Positions 1 to 9,649 are shown, counted from the stretch's first letter. The stretch is 20,450 nt of DNA from Pseudovibrio sp. JCM 19062 (GCA_001310715.1 BAXV01000065.1:1-20450); one strand, 5' to 3'. The notes: a model not told the origin generated them from the sequence alone. Translations and numbers: made by a program.

Positions 1-15
1 AGTAGCCCAACCCCA

Positions 16-60
16 CCCACGCCGAGGGACGGACGGTCCACCCCTGCCCGATTGCGTGGG
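16..60. repeat. GC-rich inverted repeat
   Basis: CCCACGC at 16-22 pairs with GCGTGGG at 54-60, and the interior carries a shorter dyad (GGAC...GTCC around 29-41). The arms are perfect and separated by about 31 nt, so a folded transcript or the end of an intergenic repeat unit is possible. No gene overlaps it. It lies at the window edge, so its full extent is unknown. Confidence 0.4.
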
Positions 61-200
61 CACAAAACCAAGGTAAGGAAAGAAACTGCAAGGGGGATAA
101 GTTTTTTGTAAACGCCCCCAAACGTAGTCATCCTACCCCTGAGCCGGGGTTCACGCGGCGCTTGTCACTTACCATGAGGGCTGTTGTCTGTGGCGAGGCT

Positions 201-352
201 GTCATAGATCCCGGTCTCCGCTCCGCTGCGCCCAGGATGACGGCGACGGGCTCTAACCCAACGCATTCGCCCACAGCAGCGGCGTCGTACAAGGCACGTT
301 CATCCCCTCTTCGTCTTCCCGCACAAGCGCAGCGCGATGCGGGATCCAGAGC
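201..352. repeat. two intergenic palindromic (REP-like) units
   Basis: Two compact GC-rich dyads lie about 65 nt apart. The first (201-248) has the GATCCCGG...GCGCCCAGGATGA layout. The second (313-352) pairs CCCGCA at 318-323 with TGCGGG at 338-343 around an AGCGCAGCGCGA-type loop. Units of this style are common between genes in alphaproteobacterial genomes (general knowledge). A 113-codon reading frame crosses them on the plus strand, but it runs antisense into yaiI and has a low-complexity composition, so I do not call it. No other gene is visible in 1-422. Confidence 0.45.
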
Positions 353-422
353 TACACAACACAGCGTGACTGCCTTGAACTCCGGTACCCGTCAAAACAA
401 CACCGCTCCAACACCCGCAACG

Positions 423-899
423 CTAAACAGCAAATCCCTGACGCTTCAGCTGCTGAATAATCTGGTCGATCTTCTGCAAAAACTGAGAACGGTCTTTGGG
501 TGAGAATGGTCGCGGTCCGGAAGTCTGCTCACCAAAGCTACGCAGGTCTTCCATCAGGTTGCGCGTTGCCAAAGCCATTCCGATTGAAGCCTCGTCAAAC
601 ACTCTGCCTTTGGGAGAAAGAGCAATCGCCCCTGCTTTCACAACACGGTCAGCCAGCGGAATATCCTGCGTGACAACAATGTCACCCGGCACAGCCCGCT
701 CTGCGATCCAGTCATCAGCAATATCAGGACCTTCCGGTACAATCACCCGTTCGATATCCATATCCCGAGGCGTGTTGATGAAACTATTGGCGACCACAAA
801 AACCTTGAGGCGATAACGGTCAGCAACCTTGTAAACCTCGTCTTTTACGGGACAAGCATCGGCATCAATGTAAATAATAATCTTCTTTGCGCTGGTCAC
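423..899 (-). CDS. yaiI: YaiI/YqxD family (UPF0178, DUF188) protein
   Basis: Complete 158-residue protein of the UPF0178 family, whose members are conserved small cytoplasmic proteins with a predicted PIN/NYN-like nuclease-type fold and no firmly established substrate. The N-terminus shows the family signature [14 protein letters not shown] (about residues 10-23), followed by the conserved [17 protein letters not shown] and [15 protein letters not shown] stretches; the Asp residues in DADACP and TQDIPLAD are the likely metal ligands. Length is normal and the frame is unbroken. It starts 19 nt after the amidase stop on the same strand, so the two are probably cotranscribed. Family assignment is secure; biochemical function is not. 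Confidence 0.93.
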   Translation of the reverse strand: MTSAKKIIIYIDADACPVKDEVYKVADRYRLKVFVVANSFINTPRDMDIERVIVPEGPDIADDWIAERAVPGDIVVTQDIPLADRVVKAGAIALSPKGRVFDEASIGMALATRNLMEDLRSFGEQTSGPRPFSPKDRSQFLQKIDQIIQQLKRQGFAV

Positions 900-918
900 A
901 GCGGCTCTTCTCCTGCAT

Positions 919-2257
919 CTATCCGCCCTTTAGTCGCGCAGGAGTGATCACCTTGTCAATGAGGCTAGCCATTTCAAGCACATGCCAATCCGTTCCAGCT
1001 GGCCCAAACAGCGTCAAACCCGTCCCCGGTGTGCCATAGATGTTCATTGGAATGGTCGCAGCGCACCCGTCAACCCAGTTCACGGCGCGGGTATTTTGCA
1101 AAAGCTGAGGACCAAACTTACCCATATTATCTTCAATATCAGCAAGCAGAGGAGCAACAATCGGTGATGTCGGTGCAATCAGAATATCAAATTTGCCCGC
1201 CATCTCTTTAAAAGCGCGTATAGCCTCTGTCCGTCTGGAGCGGGCTTCCTTCATCTCTTTAATTGTCACTTCGGCTGAGTTGAGAATACACTCAACCACA
1301 TAAGGATCACCAGCCTCTCGAAGACCTTCCACATACCCACCAATCAGGGCCATTGTCTCATAGGCAAAAATGGTTCCGAAGTAAGTCGCGCAACTCGACA
1401 ACACCGGCTCTGACACCGTGGCGATAATGGCACCCGCATCACGAATAGCCTGCATCGACCGGTCAAAATCCGCACTCACTTGCGTATCCAGCCCCTCAGC
1501 CATCGGAGAGGCCATAAGCCCCACATGCAGCCCGTCAAGGCTCTTCAACCGAGGTGGAGTTGGACATTGCCCGGAAAGTACAGCATACGTCCGCGCGCAC
1601 ATCTCCAGTGATCGGGCAATAGGACCAATCGTGTCAAAAGACGGAGAAAGCGCGAAAAGCCTCTGGTCGAAATACACGCACGCGTTGGCTTGAAGCCATA
1701 AAGCCCGTTAAGCGCCGCCGGTAGACGCACAGACCCACCCGTATCAGTCCCAATCGCAACATCACACAAGCCAAGCCCAACACTGCCGCCGCACCAGAGG
1801 AGGAGCCTCCGGGTATACGGAGGGGATCGCTCACATTCGGCGGCGTTCCAAAGTGCGGGTTCAATCCCAGACAGGTATAGCAAATCTCGCTCAAATTGGT
1901 CCGCCCAAACGGAACAGCGCCTGCTGCCCGTAACTGAGAGACAATCTTGGCGTCCTCACAGGCAGGCGCACGGTCACGCAAGAAGGCAGAGCCAGCGCTC
2001 GTCACCACCCCTTGCTCATCAATCATGTCCTTGAAAGAGACTGTCACGCCGTGCAGCGGAAGCTCGCGGTGAAATGCCTGCAGTTTCTCATCAGCCTCCC
2101 GGGCCTGACGTGTAATCCGTGCAGCATCAAACTCAATGAAGATGCGCTCGGTAACCTCTTCGGGAAGATCCATAACCAGATCAATACAGCGACGCGCCTT
2201 ATCTTCTGCCTGAAAGAAAATGCGTTTTTCTCGCGAAGAACTGGAAAAGCTGCTCAT
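919..2257 (-). CDS. amidase (amidase-signature family), two frame breaks
   Basis: About 446 residues once two frame breaks are corrected. Members hydrolyse amide bonds with a Ser-cisSer-Lys triad. All three elements are visible: the Lys in VSFKDMID, the cis-Ser loop [10 protein letters not shown], and the nucleophile motif [12 protein letters not shown]. The C-terminal part ends with the substrate-pocket region [20 protein letters not shown]. The frame changes near 1780-1784, just after [10 protein letters not shown], and near 1655-1662, just after [12 protein letters not shown]; each is repaired by adding one base. The start at 2257 is chosen because AGGA lies about 9 nt upstream and the longer frame upstream shows no family similarity. 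Substrate is unknown; it could be an aliphatic amidase or a GatA-like hydrolase outside the GatCAB complex, as no gatB or gatC is nearby. Confidence 0.85.
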
Positions 2258-2370
2258 ATATATATTCCTGAGAAAACCCTGTGCAGTTGGTGTTTTGGTC
2301 GGTTTGGCTGCAAAATACAATCAGTTGTCTCAGTAAGAGCTACCAGTCTATTAATAGGAAGCCCGAAAAC

Positions 2371-2405
2371 AAAAAAGGAGCCCGCCAGCACAACCGGCGA
2401 ACTCC
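2371..2405 (-). terminator. Rho-independent terminator of tex
   Basis: Reading the minus strand, GGAG, TT, CGCC, a 9-nt loop, GGCG, GG, CTCC forms a hairpin (2377-2405), followed directly by six T residues (2371-2376). It begins 24 nt beyond the tex stop codon and lies before the amidase start, so it separates the two minus-strand transcription units. The stem with a U-tract is the classical intrinsic terminator layout. Confidence 0.8.
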
Positions 2406-2428
2406 ATAAAACTCTGTTGGAAGAAAGC

Positions 2429-4867
2429 TTATCGTTTCGGCTTATTAAACGCTGCTGCCAGTGCCGCCGCCATCGCGTTGTTTGAACCAGCACCGGTATC
2501 CGCCGGCTTCTTGCCATCACGAGCACTGCCACCACGGTTGCCACCATTCGGCCGATTGCCACCACCCGGACGGCCACCCTGATTGCGGTTGCCGCCACGC
2601 TCAGCCTGACGCTCCCGCACACTCTCACGCGCATCCGCACTGTCCTTGCGCATGGTCAGACCAATGCGTTTGCGGGCAATGTCCACCTCAACAACCCGCA
2701 CCTTCACAATGTCACCGGCCTTCACCACCGTATGCGGATCATCCACGAAACGGTCCGCCAGCTGGGACACATGCACAAGCCCATCCTGATGCACGCCGAT
2801 ATCCACGAAGGCACCAAAGTTGGTCACGTTGGTCACAGTCCCTTCCAGCATCATGCCGGCTTAAGGTCCTGCATAGTCTCAACACCATCCTGGAAGGAGG
2901 CGGTCTTAAACTCAGGACGCGGATCACGCCCCGGCTTCTCAAGCTCCGAGAAGATGTCCTTCACAGTCGGCAGGCCAAACTTCTCATCCGTAAACTCTTT
3001 CGGGTCCAATGAACCAAGCGTATTGGAGCCCATAATCTCACGAATATCTCGGCCACAGGCTTTAATAATCTTCTGCGCCACCGGATAAGCTTCCGGGTGA
3101 ACAGAAGACGCATCCAATGGGTTGTCACCGTCCGCAATCCGCAGGAAGCCCGCACATTGCTCAAACGCCTTTGGCCCAAGCCGGGACACCTTCAGCAACT
3201 GCTTGCGGTTCTTGAACGCACCAACCGTATCCCGATACTCAACCACAGCCTTAGCAAGACTCTCCGTCAGACCGGAAATATGTGCCAATAACGGAGCAGA
3301 AGCTGTGTTGAGATCAACCCCAACCGCGTTCACCGCATCTTCCACCACACCATCCAGCGAGCGTGCCAGCTTGGTCTGGTTCACATCATGCTGATACTGC
3401 CCGACGCCAATAGACTTCGGCTCAATCTTCACCAGCTCCGCCAACGGGTCCTGCAAGCGCCGCGCAATAGAAGCTGCCCCGCGCAAAGACACATCCACAT
3501 CCGGCATTTCCTTCGCCGCCAGCGCAGAAGCGGAGTAAACCGAAGCACCCGCCTCATTCACCATCACCTTGGTCGGGCGGTGTTCTGCCGGAATGTCCTT
3601 CAACAAATCCGCCGCCAGACGATCCGTCTCACGACTGGCCGTCCCGTTGCCAATCGCAATAAGGCTCACGCCATGCTTGGCAACCAGTGCCCGCAAAGTC
3701 GCAAGCGAGCCCTGAATGTCATTGCGCGGCTGGAAGGGTAGATCGTCGCCGTATCCACCAGCTTGCCAGTCGCATCCACAACAGCCACCTTCACACCGGT
3801 CCGAATACCCGGATCAAGACCCAGCGTCGCATGCGGACCAGCAGGCGCAGCAAGCAGCAAATCTTTCAGGTTGCGGGCAAATACCTTGATCGCCTCTTCT
3901 TCCGCCTTGTCCCGTAACTCACTCATCAGATCCAGCTCAACATGAAGGCCAATCTTCACCTTCCACGTCCAGCGACACACATCAGAAAGCCACTTATCGG
4001 CAGGACGCCCCTTGTTCACAATGCCAGCGGCATCCGCAATCATCTGCTCAACCGGCTTTACGGCAGAGAGATCATCCTCATCCACCTTCAGGTCCAGCGC
4101 CAGAATGCCTTCATTACGACCACGCAGCAGCGCCAGCGCACGATGCTTGGAATGTTCTTCCAGTTCTCGGAATAGCCGAAGTAGTCAGAGAACTTCGCAC
4201 CTTCCTGCTCCTTACCAGAAACAACTTCCGCCTTCACAGCCCCCTGACGCGCCACATAGTTCCGCAGTTTGCCAACCAGCTGAGCATTCTCGGAGAACCG
4301 CTCCATCAGGATCTGGCGCGCACCATCCAGCACAGCCTTCGTATCCGCAAAACCCTTTTCCGCATCAATAAAGCTGGCAGCTGCGCTCTCAGGGGTCTTG
4401 TTCGGATCACCCAGCAGCAAATCAGCCAATGGCTCAATGCCAGCTTCGCGGGCAATCTGCGCTTTGGTGCGGCGCTTCTTCTTGTAAGGCAGATAAAGAT
4501 CTTCCAGAGCGGCCTTGTTATCCGCAGACGCAATCTGCTTGGCCAGCTCGTCAGTGAGTTTTCCCTGCTCTTCAATGGATTTAACAATCGCTTTGCGGCG
4601 ATCTTCCATCTCACGCATATAGATCAGGCGCTCTTCCAACGTACGCAGCTGCGTATCATCCAGCCCGCCCGTTGCCTCTTTCCGGTAACGCGCAATAAAC
4701 GGAACCGTAGAGCCTTCATCCAGCAACTGCACCGCAGAATTCACCTGCCCCGGCGCACAGCCAATTTCCCCGGCAATCCGCTGAGAAATCCGCATTGCAA
4801 TATCAGCAGGCACCGCGCCCGCTTTGGCAGAAGTGGAGGAAGAAGCAACAGAGGTCAGATCAGACAT
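2429..4867 (-). CDS. tex: transcription accessory protein Tex, three frame breaks
   Basis: About 813 residues after correction, normal for Tex plus a C-terminal extension. Tex is a cytoplasmic nucleic-acid-binding protein associated with the transcription machinery. Domains in order: N-terminal Tex region ([36 protein letters not shown]), the YqgF/RNase H-like fold ([17 protein letters not shown]), a helix-hairpin-helix pair ([35 protein letters not shown]), and the S1 RNA-binding domain ([26 protein letters not shown]). The tail is rich in Gly, Asn and Arg and ends NKPKR. The frame breaks lie near 4145 (after WKNIPS), 3737 (after DTATIYP) and 2856-2859 (after MQDLKP). Each is repaired by one added base in a short C or G run. 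Start at 4867 has AAGAG upstream. Monocistronic, with its own terminator. Confidence 0.93.
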
Positions 4868-4930
4868 TCAGCACTCTTGATTATGTTAAAACGGAATGCT
4901 CACAGTAGGTCTGCATTGCGGGCAAAACTA

Positions 4931-5051
4931 GGTGCGATAGGGGAATACGCACAGGGAAAGACTATGAGAAAAAAAGCACGGCGTCGCGACGGCAGACACA
5001 CACAACTTCAATCGGGCGTTGCCAAACTGAATTGAAGTTCATGACCCAGAG
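4931..5051. repeat. intergenic repeat, copy A
   Basis: It opens with GGTGCGATAGGGGAATACGC and closes with GCCAAACTGAATT...GTTCATGACCCAGAG. The same opening and closing blocks recur in the same order and orientation at 6692-6760, on the other side of the permease gene. Copy A carries about 50 extra nt between the blocks, including a run of seven A. It occupies most of the 251-nt space between tex and the permease. Confidence 0.5.
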
Positions 5052-5081
5052 TTGTCGACCATCAAGACTATCTGAATTACT

Positions 5082-5112
5082 GGGCTACCAATTTTACTGG
5101 TATTGGTAGTCC
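5082..5112. terminator. hairpin after the permease gene
   Basis: TACCAAT (5086-5092) pairs perfectly with ATTGGTA (5102-5108), and the stem is extended by GGG on one side and CCC on the other. It lies directly beyond the permease stop on the minus strand. There is no strong U-tract, so it may be a weak terminator or an mRNA 3'-end stabiliser. Confidence 0.4.
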
Positions 5113-5118
5113 CCGCAT

Positions 5119-6397
5119 CTAGAAGAAATTCCTCAGGATCGCCGAAACCGTGACAAGCCCAGCTACAGTTACGAAGATATTGGACAGCGCACCTCTGTAC
5201 TTAGCCAAGGCAGGTACAGTTCTAATGGCGTACATCGGCAGCAGGAATAAGATGATCGCGATGAAAGGCGCAAACAGATCTCCAATCGCCGTAATCAAGG
5301 GCAGCTCAATGATTGCCACCAGCCATATTGTTCCGAAGAAGAAAATAAACAAAACCGTGCTGATTTTCTTCTCTCCAACAAAACTCGCCAGTTCTGGGGA
5401 CGCCACTTTCAAAAATCCGGTCAAAGCTTCTTTTGAGCCAAGATAAAAGGCCAGAAACGATGAATAAATTGCAGTGATCGTAATAATAGGGCCGACAATT
5501 GAAATAGCAGGAGAATCGAGGGTATTTGCCAGAAAGCTGAGTATCGTAATATTTTGCGATTTTGCCAAAGCGAGTTGCTCGGGTGAAGTCGCCAGCACGC
5601 AGCTCAAGACAAAGAACATCATAAATGCAAACAGCATTACCGAGGAAAATTTCAGCGTTCGATCAGATACTTCCTCGGCCTTATCTCCGTGGGTATACCT
5701 CAGAACATAGGCCATTAACGGGATTGCGGGGGCATAAAAGAGTGCAAACACCATTATCGGCAGCGTTCTATAAACCTGATCAACGATAGTCCCAGCACTC
5801 GGCATACTTCCAATCGATATAGCCGATAAAGACCAGTGCGGAATGAGGTAAACAGAGATACCGAATAAAACCAGAATGAGTGGAAACACCAGAACCTTAA
5901 ATGCCTCCAAAACATACTGGAGACCGAAGAAGGTTGGAGCAAACATTATGAGCAGAATTATACCTGAAAGCTGCCAGCGGGGTAACGGACTGCTTCCCGT
6001 TTGTGTGATCAAAATATCGTCAATCGTATTGGTCATGGAGGCCCATAAACCAATACGTAAGGGTACAAAGACAAGAAATAAAACAGCGTTATAACTAAAC
6101 TTGCTTTCGCGCCGAAGTGCTCCTGCAGTACGCCTGAAAAATCAGCGGCTTTGTTTTTTTTGACGATAAGGCAAGGCGACCAAAGGCTAAATGGGGGTAA
6201 TAAGTTAAAGGAGCTGCGAGGAGGGCGATTATAATCAGCGGCCAAAGTCCCTGCAGTCCCGCCTGAATAGGCAAAAACAATATGCCGGCACCAACGGCTG
6301 TGCCAAACATAGAGATGGGCCAGACAAGCTTTTCCGAATTCAGAAAGCCCGCAATCTTTCCCCGTTTTGGAGAATAAGAAGTACTCGTGGCGTCCAT
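5119..6397 (-). CDS. SdaC/HAAAP-type amino-acid permease, two frame breaks
   Basis: About 426 residues after correction, with roughly eleven hydrophobic segments, so an inner-membrane transporter. The N-terminus MFGTAVGAGILFLPIQAGLQG is the signature of the serine/threonine/aromatic permease family (SdaC, TdcC, Mtr, TyrP), which imports amino acids by proton or sodium symport. The conserved LQEHFGAKA and MTNTIDD segments follow. Breaks: at the T8 run 6154-6161 (A8 in the gene, after LALSSKK) and at about 6040-6044 (between VLVYG and the MTNTIDD segment); adding one base at each gives a continuous family-like protein. The MTNTIDD Met is therefore an internal residue, not a start. The substrate cannot be read from sequence; serine or threonine is the most likely guess. 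Confidence 0.85.
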
Positions 6398-6691
6398 TGT
6401 ATTTCTTATCTATTGTTGGGAAGCGATCTGCTCCCGATCTGGATTTTATTTATCGTTGCTCACACAGCAGAAGAATTTGGACAGGCCATTGGCCAGTTAT
6501 CCATAGAAGTTAGCCTAGCGAGAGCGCTAAGCTACGAACAAGGCTAGTATATGACGCAGATTTTCCATTTTAATCAAAGCCAGCCAAGATCAGCCAAAGC
6601 TGCCACATAGAATTACTTTGCGTGTATTCTCACACTAAGCCTTTCCAATTACTTCAGTATTTAGCAGATTGAGGATTAGGAGCTTTAGGGA
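6398..6691. other. non-coding leader of the permease gene
   Basis: I see no gene in this AT-rich stretch. It holds an imperfect palindrome at 6511-6534 (TAGC-c-TAGCG, loop AGAG, CGCTA-a-GCTA) and a short GGCCATTGGCC palindrome at 6484-6494. The permease promoter should lie here on the minus strand, but I cannot place -35 and -10 boxes with confidence. Confidence 0.4.
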
Positions 6692-6760
6692 GGGGCGATA
6701 GGGAAAACGCACTGCCTCAATTGGGCCAATGCCACCTGAATTAGTGTTCATGCCCCAGAG
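6692..6760. repeat. intergenic repeat, copy B
   Basis: This is the short counterpart of the repeat at 4931-5051: it opens GGGGCGATAGGGAAAACGCA and closes TGCCACCTGAATT...GTTCATGCCCCAGAG. A 63-codon reading frame starts inside it at 6729, but it lacks a ribosome binding site and family resemblance, so I do not call it. Positions 6761-7033 hold nothing I recognise. Confidence 0.5.
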
Positions 6761-7033
6761 GGGCCAATCAGCGAGAGCACCTGATACTGAGGTGCGGACA
6801 AAGCAAGCATTCGGAGCAGATGCTAAAAAAAAGCAACTAAGTGACTTTTTCTATCACGAAACGCCGCAAGAGAACACTCAAACTATTCTATCAAGAATTT
6901 ACATGAACTCAGATAGATGAATCCGAAATCTTTACTTGCATAAAATCTCTTATACTACTCTAGTAACTTCCTGTCCGCACTCTGCTTGGTGGCAGTTATC
7001 TACTGATTAGGTGTCTGAAAACTAGTGCGCAAC

Positions 7034-7808
7034 TTATTTTCCAATAGGCTTTGCTTCCAGCCATTCCCAGGCTTTATCTTCATCCTCGGCTTTAAAAGAT
7101 CTGATCTCCATATCTAAGAAGCCTTTTGGGAGTGTATGGAGCACCTTTTGCATCCAGTCAGGGGCACCCACAATGGCATAACGTTCGGCTTTTTGCATGG
7201 TTTCAAGGCGCAGGGTCAATAATCCGCTTTGCATGAAGATTGTGGGATCAACACCGCCAAAATGCTTGAGCCTGTTCAATAGATAAATTTTTTCATGGCC
7301 ATCCAGAAAAGTTTTCAGCCTTCCAAAACGGCTGGCATTTCTTGCGCAGAAATCATTCCGTCTATTTCAAATGCAAACAGTTTGTCATTCGTGGTCTTCA
7401 GTCGACGGAACCCCGGAGTTTGTTGCTTGTTCGTTGCTGGCTTTTCGGCAACCCACTTTTTCGCGCTCTCCAGTTGGCTAGAGGTGAAAACCCTGCGATC
7501 CACGACCGGGAACATCTTATTCAAAAATCCGGCCATAGCCTGTGGCCATTCCTTGTCAGAAATAATCGCGCATCGGTTGAATTGTTTGATATGACGAAAG
7601 AATTCAAGATCGACACTTAAACCTTCCACCATTGCATCTGAGGAAAGGTCCGTTACATCGCAAAAATCCAGAAGGATGTTCATATCCGGATTTTTCTTCA
7701 GCTTTTGGGAAAGAATTCCTTCAAATTCTTTAACATCCCCTGCTGTCACTTTTTTTTACTCATGCGCACAGCAAGTACGTGTTCCGGTGCAGAAAATTGT
7801 TCGAACAT
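7034..7808 (-). CDS. two-domain SpoIIAA-like (STAS/SEC14-type) protein, two frame breaks
   Basis: About 258 residues after correction. Two tandem SpoIIAA-like domains are visible. The first (about residues 1-130) contains FSAPEHVLAVRMSKK, NILLDFCDVTDLSSDAM and FFRHIKQFNRCAIISDKEWPQAM. The second contains LFAFEIDGMISAQEMPAV, FLDGHEKIYLLNRLKHF, ERYAIVGAPDWMQKV and ends RSFKAEDEDKAWEWLEAKP. The repeat of alert residues (CAIISDKEW / YAIVGAPDW, then a C-terminal AWEWL or AKKWV) shows the internal duplication. Such proteins are soluble with an alpha/beta STAS-like fold and are of unknown role. The frame breaks are at the T8 run 7750-7757 (A8 in the gene, after MSKKK) and at about 7317-7320 (after PAVLEG). 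Start at 7808 has AGGA 8 nt upstream. Family call is good; function unknown. Confidence 0.75.
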
Positions 7809-7837
7809 AACGCATTCCTATTGTTTATTTTTAAGCC

Positions 7838-7881
7838 CATGTAATTCCATTTTAAAACTTGAAGTAAAATAGAATTACATG
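7838..7881. repeat. 17-bp inverted repeat upstream of the SpoIIAA-like gene
   Basis: CATGTAATTCCATTTTA (7838-7854) and TAAAATAGAATTACATG (7865-7881) are complementary apart from one position, around a 10-nt spacer. It lies 30 nt before the start codon at 7808, in the expected promoter or leader zone of that minus-strand gene. The arms are AT-rich and there is no flanking U-tract, so an operator or leader hairpin is more likely than a terminator; a terminator for a minus-strand transcript from the right is the alternative. Confidence 0.6.
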
Positions 7882-8385
7882 CCTGATTTTTGCTTCACAT
7901 ACTCTGGAAAACGCGAAATAGAAGCGGCCTTTACTAGTAACATCGCTGTACTTCCAGACACGATCACACCCGTAAGACTAGCGTCAATTACGTAGCGGAA
8001 CAATCGACTACTGGCTGTGGCTTTGCATGGTTAAACGTTAAGCGCAATTATGATCAGGCCCTATGTGACCGGCTGGATGCCTCACCACGAACGACATCGC
8101 AATGTGCCAAAGGGGTGCTGTAACGCACTCCAGTTGGGAGACGAAATCCATACACGTCGGTGGATGCGCAAGGTAGTTGTTGGGCACAGTGTCAACGATC
8201 CCGATGTCCGAATACTTAGATTTTTTCAACTGACAGATTTGGTCGAAATGGTCTCAGCTGCTGTAGTCCGACGGTTACTTGACTCATGAAAGAGGCTTCA
8301 CTAGAAATTACTTAAAAGAAAGGATGAGAAACAGTAGTTCATTTATTTTGAGATCGAGCATTTACTTGCAACTGTGAGGTTTTTA
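7882..8385. other. intergenic stretch without a convincing gene
   Basis: Short overlapping frames exist on both strands (8050-8289 plus, 79 codons; 8038-8229 minus, 63 codons; a 43-codon TTG-start frame at 7875-8003 minus). None has a good ribosome binding site or any family I recognise. The right-hand end (about 8290-8385) is AT-rich and should hold the sulfotransferase promoter; GAGG at 8376-8379 is the ribosome binding site for the ATG at 8386. Confidence 0.4.
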
Positions 8386-9148
8386 ATGCCAATTTCCATC
8401 AAAGGTACTAATCTTGTCTATTATCCAGTACCGAAAGTCGCTTCCACGTCAATAAGATTAACTATCGATGCTTTGAATGAAAAGCACTCTCTTTTATATA
8501 AGAAGCCGCCCTCTAAAAAGGATATTCGGAATATTCATTCCATCTATCCAACTAGGGCGCAACTCCATCCTTTGCGGGGGTTTCTGGCGGATTCGTTTGA
8601 AAGAGTTGCAGTAATTCGTGACCCAATCAAAAGGGTATTATCTGCTTATTCGAATAGAGTCGTACATGACAAGGTTCTAAGCGAAAAAAAGAGTTGACAC
8701 TTCCCTCCTTCAAAGCATGAATCTACCTTTGAACCCTGATCTCAATACCTTTTTGCTGCGACTTCCTGAATACTGCATCGTTTCAGAAGACATTGCATTT
8801 CATGTGAGGGGGTTTCAAACATTCCTAGGCGGAGCAATTCACCAATTCGACCATATTTTCAAGATCGAGGACATACGTGATTTTGAAGCTCTATTATCTG
8901 AACGATGCAACGAGCACGTAAGCTTTGGTAGAGAGCAAACAGAAGGGCCTAAGTATACTGTCGATGACGTCTCCAAAGATGCTTTAGCTTTGGCGCTTAG
9001 ATTTTATCGATATGACTATTATTATCTAATGGATTATTATAGTCCGCAGGACTATGGCGGTATTCCTACTGGGAACCTATCCGATCCCTCTTCACTATTT
9101 CTATCCAACAAATCGAGAAACAAAATCGAAAAAAATTCCATCACCTAG
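8386..9148 (+). CDS. sulfotransferase family protein, one frame break
   Basis: About 253 residues after correction. Sulfotransferases move a sulfuryl group from PAPS to a hydroxyl or amino group of a carbohydrate or other acceptor. The PAPS-binding elements are visible: the 5'-phosphosulfate loop VPKVASTSIR near the N-terminus (about residue 15) and the 3'-phosphate motif VIRDPIKRVLSAYSNR (about residues 75-90). The second half carries LNPDLNTFLLRLPEY and IHQFDHIFKIEDI, as in bacterial Sulfotransfer_2-type proteins. The frame changes at the A7 run 8684-8690; removing one A joins LSEK to RVDTSLLQSMNLPLN. This is the one break that looks like an extra base. Start is the ATG at 8386, preceded by GAGG, rather than the GTG at 8374. 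Base composition is visibly more AT-rich than the neighbours and there is no glycan cluster nearby, which suggests acquisition by transfer. Confidence 0.8.
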
Positions 9149-9377
9149 AAAAGTACTATCGCTCTATATCAGGGGAAAGCGCGAGCATTATAAAAGGTTA
9201 TTCATTAATCCCTGACTACCATTTGGCATTGTCATAAAGATCCGAGATTGGCTCCTTTGCCTGTAATTCTTCCGAGTCTCTGAGGTTGATAGAGCGGTGG
9301 GCGAACCCCTCCGCATATATGTGATGCACTTCCTCTTTAATGAGGTGCACAGGCGTAAAAGGTAACAATTCCGCCCC

Positions 9378-9605
9378 CTACCGCACCACAGTAATCTTCT
9401 GCGCCGCATGGGTCACAGCGGTATATAGCCACCGTGTCTTGTGCTCGCGGAAGGCCCAGCTTTCGTCAAACAGAACCACATCATCCGTTGAGAACCCTGG
9501 GATTTATGCACGGTCAGCGCATAGCCCTAGTCGAATTCGTCGGCGCGGCGGCGGATGGCGTGAGGAAGTGCTTGGCAACCCTCTTTGAACATTGCACGCA
9601 ACGCG
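9378..9605 (-). pseudogene. displaced 3'-end fragment of the RecD-like helicase gene
   Basis: This fragment copies the last part of the helicase gene at 11123-12232, in the same orientation. From the shared TAG stop (9378-9380 versus 11123-11125) it matches with about 14 differences over roughly 190 nt by my hand alignment, then decays after about 9560. A small length difference near 9486 breaks the frame inside the motif corresponding to VHKSQGSQWDD. It has no 5' half, Walker A or Walker B, so it cannot encode a helicase. Weak similarity continues about 38 nt beyond the stop (9340-9377 versus about 11083-11122). The spacer 9149-9339 holds nothing else that I recognise. Confidence 0.8.
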
Positions 9606-9649
9606 TTCTCCCTTCACCGCCGGTCCCAGCATATTAACTCTGCTTGCCC

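Noticed and set aside
162..503. 113-codon plus-strand reading frame
   Set aside because: It crosses two palindromic repeats and runs antisense into yaiI; composition is Ala/Thr/Ser/Arg-rich with no family resemblance.
2461..3012. His/Cys/Pro-rich 183-codon plus-strand frame
   Set aside because: Antisense shadow of the repetitive Gly/Arg tail and S1 domain of tex; the odd composition is produced by the opposite-strand codons.
5119..6036. Permease as a separate 305-residue gene starting MTNTIDD
   Set aside because: The family sequence continues upstream in another frame through VLVYG and the MFGTAVGAGILFLP signature, so this Met is internal.
7875..8003. 43-codon minus-strand frame with a hydrophobic centre, TTG start
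   Set aside because: Only a TTG start and no ribosome binding site; kept only as an alternative reading of the inverted repeat at 7838-7881.
8038..8289. Overlapping frames on both strands (79 codons plus, 63 codons minus)
   Set aside because: No ribosome binding site, no recognisable family, and mutual overlap; either might be a remnant but neither can be supported.
9188..9409. Arg-rich 73-codon minus-strand frame
   Set aside because: It overlaps the helicase 3'-end fragment in a different frame and has no family resemblance.
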